From the NCBI GenBank assembly GCA_963702175.1, contig OY969721.1, positions 1,240,001 to 1,304,000 of the forward strand: DNA of 64,000 nucleotides, read 5' to 3'. The first letter of the stretch is position 1; every line of letters begins with the position of its first letter. This DNA is from VRUE01 sp963702175. GTDB lineage: Bacteria > Actinomycetota > Thermoleophilia > Solirubrobacterales > 70-9. The notes beneath the pieces were generated by a model that was not told where the DNA came from, did no database searches, and saw only the letters and a program-made list of their open reading frames with translations. Both the position numbers and the translations under genes were made by a program. Of this stretch, positions 1 to 9,083 are shown in pieces.

Positions 1-1434
1 TCGTGCGCGATCCGCATCGAACGCGTCGCGCTCGATCAATGCCGAGAGGGGCAGCGCCTGTGAGAGGACGATGTCTGCCCGGCGGCGAGCTTCGGTGGGG
101 GCGGTCGTCAGCTCAGTCGGAGAGTAAGCGGGCGAGCCATATTCGTCGACGGCATCCAGGTACTCGTCCGCATAGACGTTGATCAGAGAGGGCGTTCCTG
201 CCACGTCTTCGGTCAATTGGAAGCGGGGCTCAACAGTGCGTCGGGCGATCTCGATTGCGGCCACGTCCGCTTTGGCGATCACCGACTGGTCGCGGAAGAA
301 GTTAGCCCCGTCCTTGAGCACGACGACGTTGACGGAGATCGCGATCAGCGTCGCCAGGGCAGCCGCGACCAGCGCCTGCCGGCCCCAGCGGACGCCGACC
401 AGCGCGTTGGCGGCCAGCAAGAAGACGAAGATCGCGGTCGCGTAGACGTAGCGGTTGGTGATCGGCGCGCGGCCGGGGAACTGGTTGAAGGCGGTGAGGA
501 ACCAGTTGGCCGTCGCCGCCGCTCCTACCACCCAGAACGCCGTAGGGAAAGGACCTTTGCGGGCCCGCAGACCAACCGCGACGAGTAGGCCGACAACCAG
601 CGGATAACCCCAGGCAGGGCTCGGCGTCCCACCGTAGGGGCTCGTTCCAACACCGGCCATGCCGGCCACGCCGAAGGCGACGAGGTCGGCGACGAAGCGG
701 GGTGAGGCGAGCACGTTCCGCAGCGTGAAGTGGCTTTCGGCCTCCGAGCCCCAGACTAGGTACCAGACGGCGAACAGCACAACCGGAACGGCGAAGAGCG
801 CCGCTCGTCGCCAGACGCCTCGTTCGCGGTGCTTCAGCAGGATATCGGCGGCAGCGGCAGCGACGAAGGGTATGCCGAGGCTGGAGAACGCCAGAGCTGC
901 GAGCAGGCACGCCGAGGCGATCAGGTCGCCTCGGCGGTCGTTCCGCTCGAGCGCGAGGAGCATCGCCAAGCCGAAGAGCATCGAGCCGATGAAGCCAATC
1001 TCGAACGGCCACAGGAGGACCTCCCAGGCGGGGCCGAGGAAGAGCACGATCGAGGTGGCGAGCAGCGCCGGCCAGGGGCCGATCCGACGCTCGATGTAGA
1101 TGAAGAGGAGGATCGCGACGATGACCAGGAAAAGCACCAGCAGGAGGAATTCGGGGGTGGTCGAGCTCATCCCGAAGAGCGCCAGCAGCGCCCTCTGCAG
1201 GAGCACCTGCATGGCAATGATGTGCTCGTTGTGGGGGGCGAAGATCGTGTCGAGGCTGAGGTCGCGCCGCTCCATCAGCGTCGCCCAGGTGTCGCCGAAG
1301 AAGGTGATCTCGGTGCTCAACGCCATTGTCAGGACCGCCGAGCCGGCCAAGGCCGCCGCGAACAGGATGTAGGGGAGGGTGCGCGGCAGCCGGTCCATTT
1401 CAGCGGGCAGTGTATGGACGGGTGCTGTCAGCAT
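1..1434 (-). CDS. polytopic membrane protein, GT-C glycosyltransferase-like (partial)
   Basis: The gene runs off the left edge; 478 codons are visible with no stop. The protein is strongly hydrophobic with many membrane helices. Its first extracytoplasmic loop (after helix 1, residues about 40-70) carries an acidic GDTW motif and HNEH, a layout seen in lipid-linked-sugar GT-C glycosyltransferases. Start chosen at ATG 1432-1434 because GAGGTG sits 6 nt upstream; an in-frame ATG at 1396-1398 would drop 12 residues. It opens divergently from the methyltransferase at 1627 and borders a polysaccharide locus, so a sugar-transfer or flippase-like role is likely. The exact substrate and family cannot be told from sequence. 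Confidence 0.75.
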   Translation of the reverse strand, partial: MLTAPVHTLPAEMDRLPRTLPYILFAAALAGSAVLTMALSTEITFFGDTWATLMERRDLSLDTIFAPHNEHIIAMQVLLQRALLALFGMSSTTPEFLLLVLFLVIVAILLFIYIERRIGPWPALLATSIVLFLGPAWEVLLWPFEIGFIGSMLFGLAMLLALERNDRRGDLIASACLLAALAFSSLGIPFVAAAAADILLKHRERGVWRRAALFAVPVVLFAVWYLVWGSEAESHFTLRNVLASPRFVADLVAFGVAGMAGVGTSPYGGTPSPAWGYPLVVGLLVAVGLRARKGPFPTAFWVVGAAATANWFLTAFNQFPGRAPITNRYVYATAIFVFLLAANALVGVRWGRQALVAAALATLIAISVNVVVLKDGANFFRDQSVIAKADVAAIEIARRTVEPRFQLTEDVAGTPSLINVYADEYLDAVDEYGSPAYSPTELTTAPTEARRRADIVLSQALPLSALIERDAFDADRAR

Positions 1435-1626
1435 CTGCGTCACCTCGCAAGCACAGGAGGCGAGCGCGGCGGAGAAGGGCGTATACGAGTTCCCTCGAGC
1501 GGCATCAGGGACGGAACGCAGAGCGCCAGCGACATCATCGCGCCGATCGCTACGGCCGACATGGCCGAGAAGCCTGCACCGCTGTCAAGTCAGAAACCCG
1601 GATCGCACCCGGATAGACTCGCAACG

Positions 1627-2580
1627 ATGTCGGAGCAAGTCACTCCAGCACGTCCCGGTGGGGACGTTGCGGACGTCGAGTACGGAAGCTCCTACTTCCG
1701 CCACGAATGCGGCGTCCCCTACGAGCGCAACGCGCACTGGCTCGGGTTCTTCGACCGGGTCGCCGAGGGCATCGTCAGGGATCTGCGTCCCAGCTCCGTC
1801 CTCGATGCCGGCTGTGCGATGGGGTTCCTGGTCGAGTCGCTGCGCAAGCGCGGCGTGGAAGCGTGGGGCATCGACATCTCCGAGTACGCGATCTCCCAGG
1901 TCGACGAGACGGTGCGCGAGTACTGCAAGGTGGGTTCGATCACCGACCCTCCCAGCCGCCGCTACGACCTCACGGTCTGCATCGAGGTGCTGGAGCACAT
2001 CCCGCCCGCCGAAGCCGATGCCGCGATCGCCAGCCTCTGCGCTTCCAGCGACCGTCTCCTGATCTCCAGCACGCCCGAGGACTACGGCGAGGCGACCCAC
2101 CTGAACGTGCAGCCGGTAGAGGCCTGGTCGGCGGCGCTGGCCCGCGAAGGATTCCTGCGTGAGGTCGATCGCGACACTTCCTACCTGACCCCGTGGGCCG
2201 CCCTCTACAGCCGCACCGAGGAGTCCCTAGAGGACACGGTGCGTCGCTACGACAGGTCCTGGTACCGGCTGCGGCAGGAGGCGGACCAGCTGCGCGAGGC
2301 CCTGCTCGCCACCCAGAAACAGATTGCTGAGCTGGAGGCCAGAGCGGAGGAGTCCACCGAGCGCGCGGACGAGGCCACCCGCAATGAGCAGGAGATCCTC
2401 AGGCTGCGCGACCTGCTCGTCGGCAAGGACGTCGAACTCGGCGTCGCGCGGGGCAGGCTCGCCGCCCACGAAGCCCGGGCCGAGCGCCTGGCCGGTGCCG
2501 CCGCCACGATCCAGACCAGGATCCCGATGGTGGGCCGCCTGCTCGGCCCGTTCCTGCGCAGGCTCCGCGGCCCGCACTGA
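1627..2580 (+). CDS. class I SAM methyltransferase with C-terminal coiled coil
   Basis: This 317-residue protein has a Rossmann-type methyltransferase domain in residues 20-195: motif I VLDAGCAMG (58-66), the acidic end of strand 2 at GIDIS (81-85) and motif IV-like CIEVLEHIPP (118-127). Residues about 195-290 form a charged, heptad-rich coiled coil, followed by a short basic amphipathic tail. Methyltransferase plus coiled coil is common for enzymes that cap or length-control surface glycans, but the acceptor is unknown. Start at ATG 1627; an in-frame ATG at 1561 would add 22 residues with little domain character. It ends 6 nt before the GTG of the GT2 gene, so the two are probably co-translated. 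Confidence 0.85.
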   Translation: MSEQVTPARPGGDVADVEYGSSYFRHECGVPYERNAHWLGFFDRVAEGIVRDLRPSSVLDAGCAMGFLVESLRKRGVEAWGIDISEYAISQVDETVREYCKVGSITDPPSRRYDLTVCIEVLEHIPPAEADAAIASLCASSDRLLISSTPEDYGEATHLNVQPVEAWSAALAREGFLREVDRDTSYLTPWAALYSRTEESLEDTVRRYDRSWYRLRQEADQLREALLATQKQIAELEARAEESTERADEATRNEQEILRLRDLLVGKDVELGVARGRLAAHEARAERLAGAAATIQTRIPMVGRLLGPFLRRLRGPH

Positions 2581-2586
2581 GCGCTC

Positions 2587-4239
2587 GTGCCCCCGCCGCG
2601 CTTCTCGATCCTCACCCCCGTCTACGAGACGCCGGCCCGCGTGCTGCGCCAGATGCTGCGCTCGGTCCGCTCCCAGAGCTACGGCGAGTGGGAGCTCTGC
2701 CTCGTCGACGACGGCTCGCGCCAGCCGCATGTTCGCGAGATCCTCCAGGCGGCCAGCGCCAAGGACCCGCGCATCCGAGTCCAGTTCAGCGAGGACAACG
2801 TCGGCATCGTCGCCGCCTCCAACGCGGCCCTGGCGATGGCTCAGGGCGAGTTCGTCGCCCTGCTCGACCACGACGACATGCTGCATCCCGACGCCCTCTT
2901 CCACGTCGCCGCAGCGATCGACGCCAACCCCGAGACGGACTACGTCTACACCGACGAGGACAAGATCGACCGCACCGGTTTCCGCCACTCGGAGTCCTTC
3001 TTCAAGCCGGACTGGTCTCCCGAGCGCCTGCGGACGCAGATGTACACATGCCACCTCAGCGTCCTCCGCCGCGTCCTGGTCGAGGAGGTCGGAGGATTCG
3101 ACCAGGAGTTCGAGGGCTCCCAGGACTGGGACCTGGTGCTGAAGGTGACCGAGCGCGCCCGGGCGGTGGCCCACGTGCCGAGGGTGCTCTACCACTGGCG
3201 CATCCTCGATACCTCCGCCGCCGGCGGCGAGGCGGCAAAGCCGTGGGCCTTCGAGGCCGGCCGCCGCGCCGTGCAGGCGCACTGCGAGCGAACCGACTTC
3301 CCGGCCGAGATCGAGCGGGACGCCGAGGACCCGGGCATCCTCCACGTCAACCCGCGCCTGAAGAGCGAGCCCCTCATCAGCATCGTCATCCCCACCGCCG
3401 GCCAGGTCCGCGAGATCCGCTACGAACCGGTCGTCCTCGCCGTCCACTGCGTGAAGAGCATCGTCGAGTCCTCGACCTACGAGAACTACGAGATCGTCTG
3501 CGTGGTCGATGCCTCGGTCGACCAGGCGGTCCGCGACCAGCTGCTCGAGATCGCCGGCGAGCGGCTGCGCCTGGTCGATTTCGCCGAGCCCTTCAGCTTC
3601 TCGGCCAAGATCAACCTCGGCGCGGTCCACAGCCGCGGAGAGCACCTGCTCCTGCTCAACGACGACATCGAGATCACGACGCCGAACTGGATGGAGCGGA
3701 TGTTGATGTACTCCGAGCAGGAGGGGATCGGCGCCGTCGGGGGCAGGCTGCTCTGGGGCGACGGCCGCCTGCAGCACGTCGGCGTCGATTTCGAGGGGGG
3801 CCTCCCCGGTCACATCTACCGCGGCTACTCCGGCGATTACCGCGGCTACGCCAACGCGGTCTTGATCGCCCGCAACTGCCTCACCGTGACCGGCGCCTGC
3901 CTGATGACCCGGCGCGACGTCTTCGAGGAGCTGGGCGGGCTGGCGACGGTGCTGCCGGTCAACTTCAACGACGTCGACTACTGCCTCAAGGTCCACAAAA
4001 GCGGCCGCCGTATCGTCTACGACCCCGACTTGGTCCTCTACCACTACGAGTCCTCGACCCGTGAAGCCGAGGTCAAGCGTTGGGAGTTCGAACAGCTGGT
4101 CGACCGCTGGCAGCAGGTCGCCGCCGTCGATCCCTTCGGCAACCCCAACCTGCGGCACGGCCTGCCGCGGTTGACCTCGCGCCTCAGTTGGATGCGCCGC
4201 CGCGTGCCGCGGCCGCGACTCGGTAGTCGCCCCGGCTGA
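2587..4239 (+). CDS. GT2 family glycosyltransferase with two GT-A domains
   Basis: The 550-residue protein starts at GTG 2587, 6 nt after the methyltransferase stop. Residues about 4-235 form a first GT-A domain (FSILTPVYETP, then the DxD-like LLDHDD and the acceptor-side EGSQDWDL). Residues about 260-530 form a second (ISIVIPTAG, LLLNDDIEI, and FNDVDYCLK). Tandem GT2 domains are typical of rhamnan or galactan-type chain polymerases and of O-antigen synthesis proteins. The last residues and the stop codon are read from a relic of another GT2 gene (antisense, from 4221), so the C-terminus was remodelled by that duplication. The missing native end looks short. Confidence 0.9.
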   Translation: MPPPRFSILTPVYETPARVLRQMLRSVRSQSYGEWELCLVDDGSRQPHVREILQAASAKDPRIRVQFSEDNVGIVAASNAALAMAQGEFVALLDHDDMLHPDALFHVAAAIDANPETDYVYTDEDKIDRTGFRHSESFFKPDWSPERLRTQMYTCHLSVLRRVLVEEVGGFDQEFEGSQDWDLVLKVTERARAVAHVPRVLYHWRILDTSAAGGEAAKPWAFEAGRRAVQAHCERTDFPAEIERDAEDPGILHVNPRLKSEPLISIVIPTAGQVREIRYEPVVLAVHCVKSIVESSTYENYEIVCVVDASVDQAVRDQLLEIAGERLRLVDFAEPFSFSAKINLGAVHSRGEHLLLLNDDIEITTPNWMERMLMYSEQEGIGAVGGRLLWGDGRLQHVGVDFEGGLPGHIYRGYSGDYRGYANAVLIARNCLTVTGACLMTRRDVFEELGGLATVLPVNFNDVDYCLKVHKSGRRIVYDPDLVLYHYESSTREAEVKRWEFEQLVDRWQQVAAVDPFGNPNLRHGLPRLTSRLSWMRRRVPRPRLGSRPG

Positions 4240-4347
4240 GGTGTGCTCCAGCCACACGTAGAGCACGATGAACAGGTAGCGGCTGCCCATCTCTTTCATC
4301 GCCAGCTTCGCCTCGCCGCTGGTCCGGTTGGCCATGAGGTCGGCACC
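4221..4347 (-). pseudogene. 3'-end relic of a GT2 gene
   Basis: These 127 bases match 6889-7017 of the intact GT2 gene in the same orientation with only a handful of substitutions and two single-base deletions, which break the frame. In translation the remnant still reads NRTSGEAKLAMKEMGSRYLF. No start or N-terminal part is present. The copy lies beyond the membrane-protein gene and methyltransferase, so these two genes are flanked by an intact and a duplicated GT2 end. It also supplies the stop codon of the plus-strand GT2 gene ending at 4239. Confidence 0.9.
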
Positions 4348-4352
4348 CCAAC

Positions 4353-6128
4353 TTAAGACACGGCCTGCCCCGACTGGCCGGACACCTGCTCTGGGCGCGC
4401 CGCCACCTGCCCCGCCGCCGCCTGCCCGCCTGAGGCCGGCACCGCCGCGGGCCCAGCGGTCCCGTCACCGCGCAGGGCGGCAATGACGAAGCCGACGAGC
4501 CCGCATGCGGCAAGGATCGCGGCGAGCGGCTCGTAGGCACTGCCCCGGGGTGGATCCAGCACTGGGGCGTAGATGGCAAGGCCGAAGAGCGCGACAAAAC
4601 CCACGTAGTAGAGAGCGAAGCGTGGAAAGGCGGCGCGAAGCCCGACCACGGCGCCGCACATCCCCAGCAGTGGCAGCAGGTAGGTGCTGACGTGGATGAC
4701 CGTCCTGTCGTTTTCGTTGCCGAAGAGCAGCAGCCCCCAGACGACTGCACCGATAGCGAAGAAGGCGAAGCAGGTGAGCGCGAACCTCCACTCGGCCGGA
4801 TTGCGGCTGCGGGATCGCCAGGCAGCGGCCATCGCCACCGGACCGAGTAGCAGCAATGCCATCGAAGGCAGGAGGTAGAAGAAGATGATGATCCGAAGCG
4901 TCCGCACCACCTGCTCGAGATCACTGGTCTGAACCGCGGCATCCAAGCCGTCAAGCGCCTGGGCGCCACCGCTCATCGTGATGAAGTTCTGGGCCTTGTT
5001 GTCGATCGCGCCATCGAACCCGGCTTCGCCGTAAGCGTCGACGATCGCCTCCAGTGTGCCGCGGTCGTCGATCTCGGGAGAGCCGGCGAGGGTCCACTTG
5101 ACGAGGCGGTTGCCGGGCGGGCTGTCGTACGCCTGGAATGCCGACCAGGGCGCCATCAGCGCAATGCCGACAGCCGCCGCGACTCCGATCCAGCGCCAGC
5201 TCGGCGGCCCCTTGTAGGCGGCGATCGCCACGAGTGGAACGATCCCGAAGACACTCGCGCCGTGTCCGAGCATCGCCAGCGCGCACAGCGCCGCGATCAG
5301 CCCCGCCGCCCACAGGTTGCGCCGCAGCGCCGCCCAGAGCGGCGTCATCACCAACGCGGCGACGGCGAGCAACATCGCTGCCGGAAGGAGCTTCGGCCAG
5401 ACGAAGAAGCCGTTGACCATCGCCAAGCCGCTGAGAAGCACCGCCACCATCGCCAGGCCCCGGGTCAGGCGGCCGACACCGGCCGCGACGAGCAACGCCC
5501 ACAGGCCGACGATCCACAGCTGCTGAAGCACCACTCCCAGCACCTGGTAGTTGAGGCCGGCGTCATCCCAGCCGAAGGAGCGCTGCGACAGCACGTAGCC
5601 GACTTGAAGCGGCGGCCGGTCGCTGGCCAGCCATTCGCTCCAGAGCGCTGGCGGCACGCCGTCGTGCCCGTTCTCGAAGAACCAGTCGGCGTAGAAGAGG
5701 GGAATCGCGTTGTCGCTGGGCAGCGGGTGCGAGAAACGGGTGGTGGCGGTCAGCAGCGGTTCCTCGGTGCCGCCGTGAACGAAGCCGAGAAAGAGGATGA
5801 AGGCCGAACCCAGCCCCCAGAGCAGCAGCGGGGTCGCCAGGCGCCGCAACAGGGCACTGTCCAGCCCTCCCCCGTAGAGAGTCCAGCCGACCAGGAGAAT
5901 CGACCCGAAGAGGACGAGGTAGGAGAACGCTTCGCCGGCCAACGGATCGGCGTAGTAGCTCCAGAAAGCGAGCATCGCCACGGCGCCGCTTGCGGCGAGC
6001 CCGATCGCAAGCAGCACGGGCAGCTGACGGATTCCCATCCTCGCCGCGCAGAGGGCCGCGGCAACCAGGGGAAGGGCGGCAAGCACGAAGTGCGCCGCCA
6101 GCAGCAGGAGAAGCTCGGCCGAGTCCAT
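4353..6128 (-). CDS. polytopic membrane protein, GT-C-like
   Basis: The 591-residue protein has a dozen or more hydrophobic segments and a soluble loop rich in charged residues near the middle. A VWPKLLPAAMLL segment resembles TWPKLLAASFVLLA in the 608-residue protein at 10518-12344, so the two are paralogues. Proteins of this shape act as lipid-linked glycosyltransferases or polymerases of surface polysaccharide; no finer assignment is possible. It starts at ATG 6128, opposite the methyltransferase at 6220, with a 91-nt divergent gap. Its 3' end abuts the GT2 relic. Confidence 0.8.
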   Translation of the reverse strand: MDSAELLLLLAAHFVLAALPLVAAALCAARMGIRQLPVLLAIGLAASGAVAMLAFWSYYADPLAGEAFSYLVLFGSILLVGWTLYGGGLDSALLRRLATPLLLWGLGSAFILFLGFVHGGTEEPLLTATTRFSHPLPSDNAIPLFYADWFFENGHDGVPPALWSEWLASDRPPLQVGYVLSQRSFGWDDAGLNYQVLGVVLQQLWIVGLWALLVAAGVGRLTRGLAMVAVLLSGLAMVNGFFVWPKLLPAAMLLAVAALVMTPLWAALRRNLWAAGLIAALCALAMLGHGASVFGIVPLVAIAAYKGPPSWRWIGVAAAVGIALMAPWSAFQAYDSPPGNRLVKWTLAGSPEIDDRGTLEAIVDAYGEAGFDGAIDNKAQNFITMSGGAQALDGLDAAVQTSDLEQVVRTLRIIIFFYLLPSMALLLLGPVAMAAAWRSRSRNPAEWRFALTCFAFFAIGAVVWGLLLFGNENDRTVIHVSTYLLPLLGMCGAVVGLRAAFPRFALYYVGFVALFGLAIYAPVLDPPRGSAYEPLAAILAACGLVGFVIAALRGDGTAGPAAVPASGGQAAAGQVAARPEQVSGQSGQAVS

Positions 6129-6219
6129 CGTCTATAGGGTCCGGTCGGTGACCGGGAGCCGATCACCCTATCTCCCAGCCGACGACGCGGCAGGACCCTA
6201 GAAGGAGAGCCACACCAGG

Positions 6220-6867
6220 ATGAACTACGAGCGCCTCTACAGTTTCCGCTTCCGCGATATCGACCAGGACGGCCGGATCGCCGTGTGGGGGGAGATCGCC
6301 CCCCACGTGCACGGCCTGATGGGCAGCCCGCAGAAGGTGCTGGACCCGGCAGCCGGACGGGGAGAGTTCATCGGCGCCATCCCGGCACGCGAGACCTGGG
6401 CGGTGGACGAGGTCAGCTACGAGGAGGCGGCACACAAGCCCGACACGAAGGTGATCACCGCCTCGATCATGAACGCGGAGTTGCCCGAGAGCCACTTCGA
6501 CGGCGTCTTCGTCTCCAACTTCCTCGAGCACCTGCAGGACCAGGAGGCGATCGCCTCCTTCCTCGAACGGATGCGCGACACGATGGAGGCGGGGGGCCGG
6601 ATCGCGATCATGGGGCCGAACTACCGCTACTGCGCGAAGGAGTACTGGGACTGCGCCGATCACTACGTGGCGCTGACCCACGTCGCGATCGAAGAGCATC
6701 TTTACGCGGCCGGGTTCGAGCTGGAGCGAGTCGTCCCCCGCTACCTGCCCTACTCTTTCCGCGGCATCCTCCCCCCCTCGCCCGCGCTCACCCGTCTCTA
6801 CCTGAAGTCGCCACCGGCCTGGCGCCTGCTCGGCAAGCAGTTCCTGGTGATCGGCAGGAAGGCCTAG
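6220..6867 (+). CDS. class I SAM methyltransferase
   Basis: This 215-residue enzyme carries motif I VLDPAAGRGEFIGA (about residues 40-53), an acidic VDEVS after strand 2 and VFVSNFLEHLQD as motif IV, all typical of small sugar or lipid methyltransferases. The ATG is preceded by AGAAGGAGAG. Its stop overlaps the stop of the convergent GT2 gene by 4 nt. A broken copy of the same gene, keeping only the first codons, motif I and the last codons, lies at 10361-10501, next to a paralogue of the neighbouring membrane protein. The acceptor is unknown but context suggests a surface glycan. Confidence 0.85.
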   Translation: MNYERLYSFRFRDIDQDGRIAVWGEIAPHVHGLMGSPQKVLDPAAGRGEFIGAIPARETWAVDEVSYEEAAHKPDTKVITASIMNAELPESHFDGVFVSNFLEHLQDQEAIASFLERMRDTMEAGGRIAIMGPNYRYCAKEYWDCADHYVALTHVAIEEHLYAAGFELERVVPRYLPYSFRGILPPSPALTRLYLKSPPAWRLLGKQFLVIGRKA

Positions 6868-7610
6868 GAGGGGACCGGCTTGCTGATCCGGTAGTCACCC
6901 CGGCTGAGGGTGTGCTCGAGCCAGACGTAGAGCACGATGAACAGGTAACGGCTGCCCATCTCTTTCATCGCCAGCTTCGCCTCGCCGCTCGTCCGGTTGG
7001 TCCATGAGGTCGGCACCACCGTGTAGCTGTGACCGCGCACGATCGCCTTGAGCGGCAACTCGACGGTCAGGTTGAAGTGCTTGGAGAGCAGCGGTTGGAT
7101 CGTCTCGATCACCTCGCGCCGGTAGCCCTTGAAGGCATTGGTGGTGTCGTTGTAGCGGTGCCGGAAGAGGATCCTGATGAACCAGTTGGCGAGGCGGTTG
7201 ACCGTCAGCTTCAGGCGCGGGTAGTCGTGGACGGCGGCGCCGGGCACGAAGCGGGAGCCGAAGGCGCAATCCCAGCCTTCCTCGAGCAGCCGGTGGTAGT
7301 GGATCAGGTCCTCGGGGTCGTCTGAGGCGTCGGCCATCGCGATCACGACCGAGTCGCCCTCGAAGACGTCGAGCCCCGCCCTGATCGCCATCCCGAAGCC
7401 TTTTTCGTAGTGGGAGCGGTGGCAGCGGACGCGCGGGTTGGCGGCGCCAACCGCATCGACCACGGCGGCGGTCGTGTCCTCGCTGCCATCGTCGACGACG
7501 ACGACCTCGTAGTCGATCCGCTCGCGCTCCAGGGCAGCGGCGATCCCTTCGACCGTGTGCCCGACCGAGCCCTCCTCGTTCTGGGCGGGTATGACCACCG
7601 AGAGCTTCAC
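6864..7610 (-). CDS. GT2 glycosyltransferase, dolichyl-phosphate-mannose synthase type
   Basis: The 248-residue protein opens with LSVVIPAQNEEGSVGHTV and has the VVVVDDGSEDTT nucleotide-sugar site and the metal-binding ADASDDPED motif. It ends with a membrane-associated helix (YLFIVLYVWLEH). These are features of polyprenyl-phosphate hexosyl synthases, which load a sugar from NDP onto undecaprenyl phosphate for GT-C enzymes such as the neighbouring membrane proteins. Its last 150 bases are duplicated, in damaged form, at 4221-4347. Stop overlaps the convergent methyltransferase stop by 4 nt. Confidence 0.9.
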   Translation of the reverse strand: MKLSVVIPAQNEEGSVGHTVEGIAAALERERIDYEVVVVDDGSEDTTAAVVDAVGAANPRVRCHRSHYEKGFGMAIRAGLDVFEGDSVVIAMADASDDPEDLIHYHRLLEEGWDCAFGSRFVPGAAVHDYPRLKLTVNRLANWFIRILFRHRYNDTTNAFKGYRREVIETIQPLLSKHFNLTVELPLKAIVRGHSYTVVPTSWTNRTSGEAKLAMKEMGSRYLFIVLYVWLEHTLSRGDYRISKPVPS

Positions 7611-7646
7611 GCGTCGCTCACCGTCCAGTAGTCGAGAGCTGCCAGC

Positions 7647-7937
7647 TCAGTGATTCGCCGCTGCGGCGCGGCGTTTCTCATACACGACCGACTGAACGAG
7701 GTCGTAGAGCGTCTCGGGCGCGATGTCGGCCTCGTTCGGCCACTTGATCGTGTTGCCGCCCTCGTCGATCTCGAGCCTCCGGAAGAAATCGACATCGCGC
7801 AGTGGCTCGAAGACTCCGTCGACCTCGCACAGGTGCGAGAGATCCACGTCGGCTGCGAGCCCATCCGCGAATCGAAGCTTGACTCGATGCCCATCAAGGG
7901 GCTCTGCTTCGACGAGTTGCGGCGGCAAGACCAACAT
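7647..7937 (-). CDS. DUF2442 domain protein
   Basis: This 96-residue protein matches the DUF2442 pattern: an N-terminal strand-rich module (VEAEPLDGHRVKLRFADG) followed by the FRRLEIDEGGNTIKWPN and ADIAPETLYDL block. DUF2442 proteins are often encoded beside DUF4160 and are suspected toxin-antitoxin or regulatory partners, but no DUF4160 gene is present here, so this copy is an orphan. A second DUF2442 with its DUF4160 partner lies at 51179-51705. It sits between the GT2 and epimerase genes, apparently as an insertion into the sugar operon. Start is the ATG at 7935-7937; longer readings upstream lack family similarity. Confidence 0.85.
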   Translation of the reverse strand: MLVLPPQLVEAEPLDGHRVKLRFADGLAADVDLSHLCEVDGVFEPLRDVDFFRRLEIDEGGNTIKWPNEADIAPETLYDLVQSVVYEKRRAAAANH

Positions 7938-7995
7938 GCATCGATGGTAGAGCGATTTTCGCCTCTTGAGGACTGGGATTGTCTGGTGGATTTGC

Positions 7996-9075
7996 TCAGA
8001 CCGGCTCTCTCCCAACCGTCCAGCGATCCGCGTTCTGCTCATACATCTCGCGCAGGATGTCCTCAACGCCGTAGCGCAGCTTCCAGCCGGGGTAGTCGGC
8101 TTCGAACTGGGCGAGGTCGGAGATCCACCAGCGGTGGTCGCCGATGCGGGCATCCTCGCCCAGCTCCCAGCTCAGCTCGCGGCCCGTCACTCGCTCGCAG
8201 ATCTCGATCGCCTCGAGCATCGAGCAGTTGCTGAAGCGCCCGCCACCGATGTTGTAGACCGCGGCGGAGCGCGGAGCGGCGTGGAAGGCTGCGAAGGCGG
8301 CGATCAGGTCGGCGCTGTGGATGTTGTCGCGCACCTGCTTGCCCCCGTACCCGAAGACGGTGTAGGGGGTGTCCGTGGCGGTGCACTTCATCAGGTAGGC
8401 GAGGAAGCCGTGCAGCTGAGCGCCGGCGTGCTGGGGCCCGGTCAGGCAGCCGCCCCGGAAGCAGACGGTCGGCATTCCGAAGTATCGGCCGTACTCCTGG
8501 ACGAGCAGGTCGGCCGCCGCCTTGGAGACGCCGAACAGCGAGTGCGTGCAGTTGTCGATCGACATCGAGGTGTCGATGCCGCGGTGGTAGCGGTGCGACT
8601 CGGGCAGCTCCAGCCGCAGCTCGTGCTCCTCGAGCGGCAGGAAGTTGGGCGTGTCCCCGTAGACCTTGTTGGTCGAGCAGAAGATGAAGGTCGCCTCCGG
8701 GCAGTGGGCGCGGGTCGCCTCCAGCAGGTTGAGGGTGCCGTTGGCGTTGACCCCGAAGTCCACCTGGGGATCGCTCGCGGCCCAGTCGTGCGAGGGCTGG
8801 GCGGCGGTGTGGATCACCAGCTCGATCGCCTTGCCGTGCTCGGCGAAGATGCGGTCGACCGCATCGCGATCGCGGATGTCGGCGCTTTCGCTGCGAAACC
8901 CCGGGTGGGCGTCGACGAGACGCTCGGTGACGTGCGCGGTCGAGGCCTCTCGCCCGAAGAAGCTGGCCCGCATGTCGTTCTCGATGCCGACGACGTCGTA
9001 GCCCTGAGCGACGAAGTGCTCGACCGCCTCCGAGCCGATCAGGCCTCCTGAGCCCGTGATGATCGCTACCGGCAT
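7996..9075 (-). CDS. NAD-dependent SDR epimerase, CDP-paratose 2-epimerase-like
   Basis: The 359-residue extended SDR protein has the Rossmann signature GSGGLIGSEAV (about residues 7-17) and IHTAAQPSHDWA. The catalytic block reads HSLFGVSKAAAD: the usual YxxxK tyrosine is Phe (codon TTC) while the lysine is kept. FRGGCLTGP and GKQVRDNIHSADL follow, as in CDP-paratose/tyvelose 2-epimerases. The enzyme would alter a nucleotide-linked deoxysugar for the surface glycan. It lies 8 nt downstream of a second epimerase-like gene, from whose end its ribosome binding site (GGAG) is drawn, so the two form an operon. The Tyr-to-Phe change leaves exact chemistry open. Confidence 0.85.
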   Translation of the reverse strand: MPVAIITGSGGLIGSEAVEHFVAQGYDVVGIENDMRASFFGREASTAHVTERLVDAHPGFRSESADIRDRDAVDRIFAEHGKAIELVIHTAAQPSHDWAASDPQVDFGVNANGTLNLLEATRAHCPEATFIFCSTNKVYGDTPNFLPLEEHELRLELPESHRYHRGIDTSMSIDNCTHSLFGVSKAAADLLVQEYGRYFGMPTVCFRGGCLTGPQHAGAQLHGFLAYLMKCTATDTPYTVFGYGGKQVRDNIHSADLIAAFAAFHAAPRSAAVYNIGGGRFSNCSMLEAIEICERVTGRELSWELGEDARIGDHRWWISDLAQFEADYPGWKLRYGVEDILREMYEQNADRWTVGREPV

Positions 9076-9083
9076 GTTGTTTG

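Noticed and set aside
2227..4335. Long open minus-strand frame opposite the GT2 gene, beginning with a GT2-like fragment
   Set aside because: Only the first 40 or so residues are GT2-like and these come from the relic at 4221-4347. The rest is a high-GC shadow of the real plus-strand gene.
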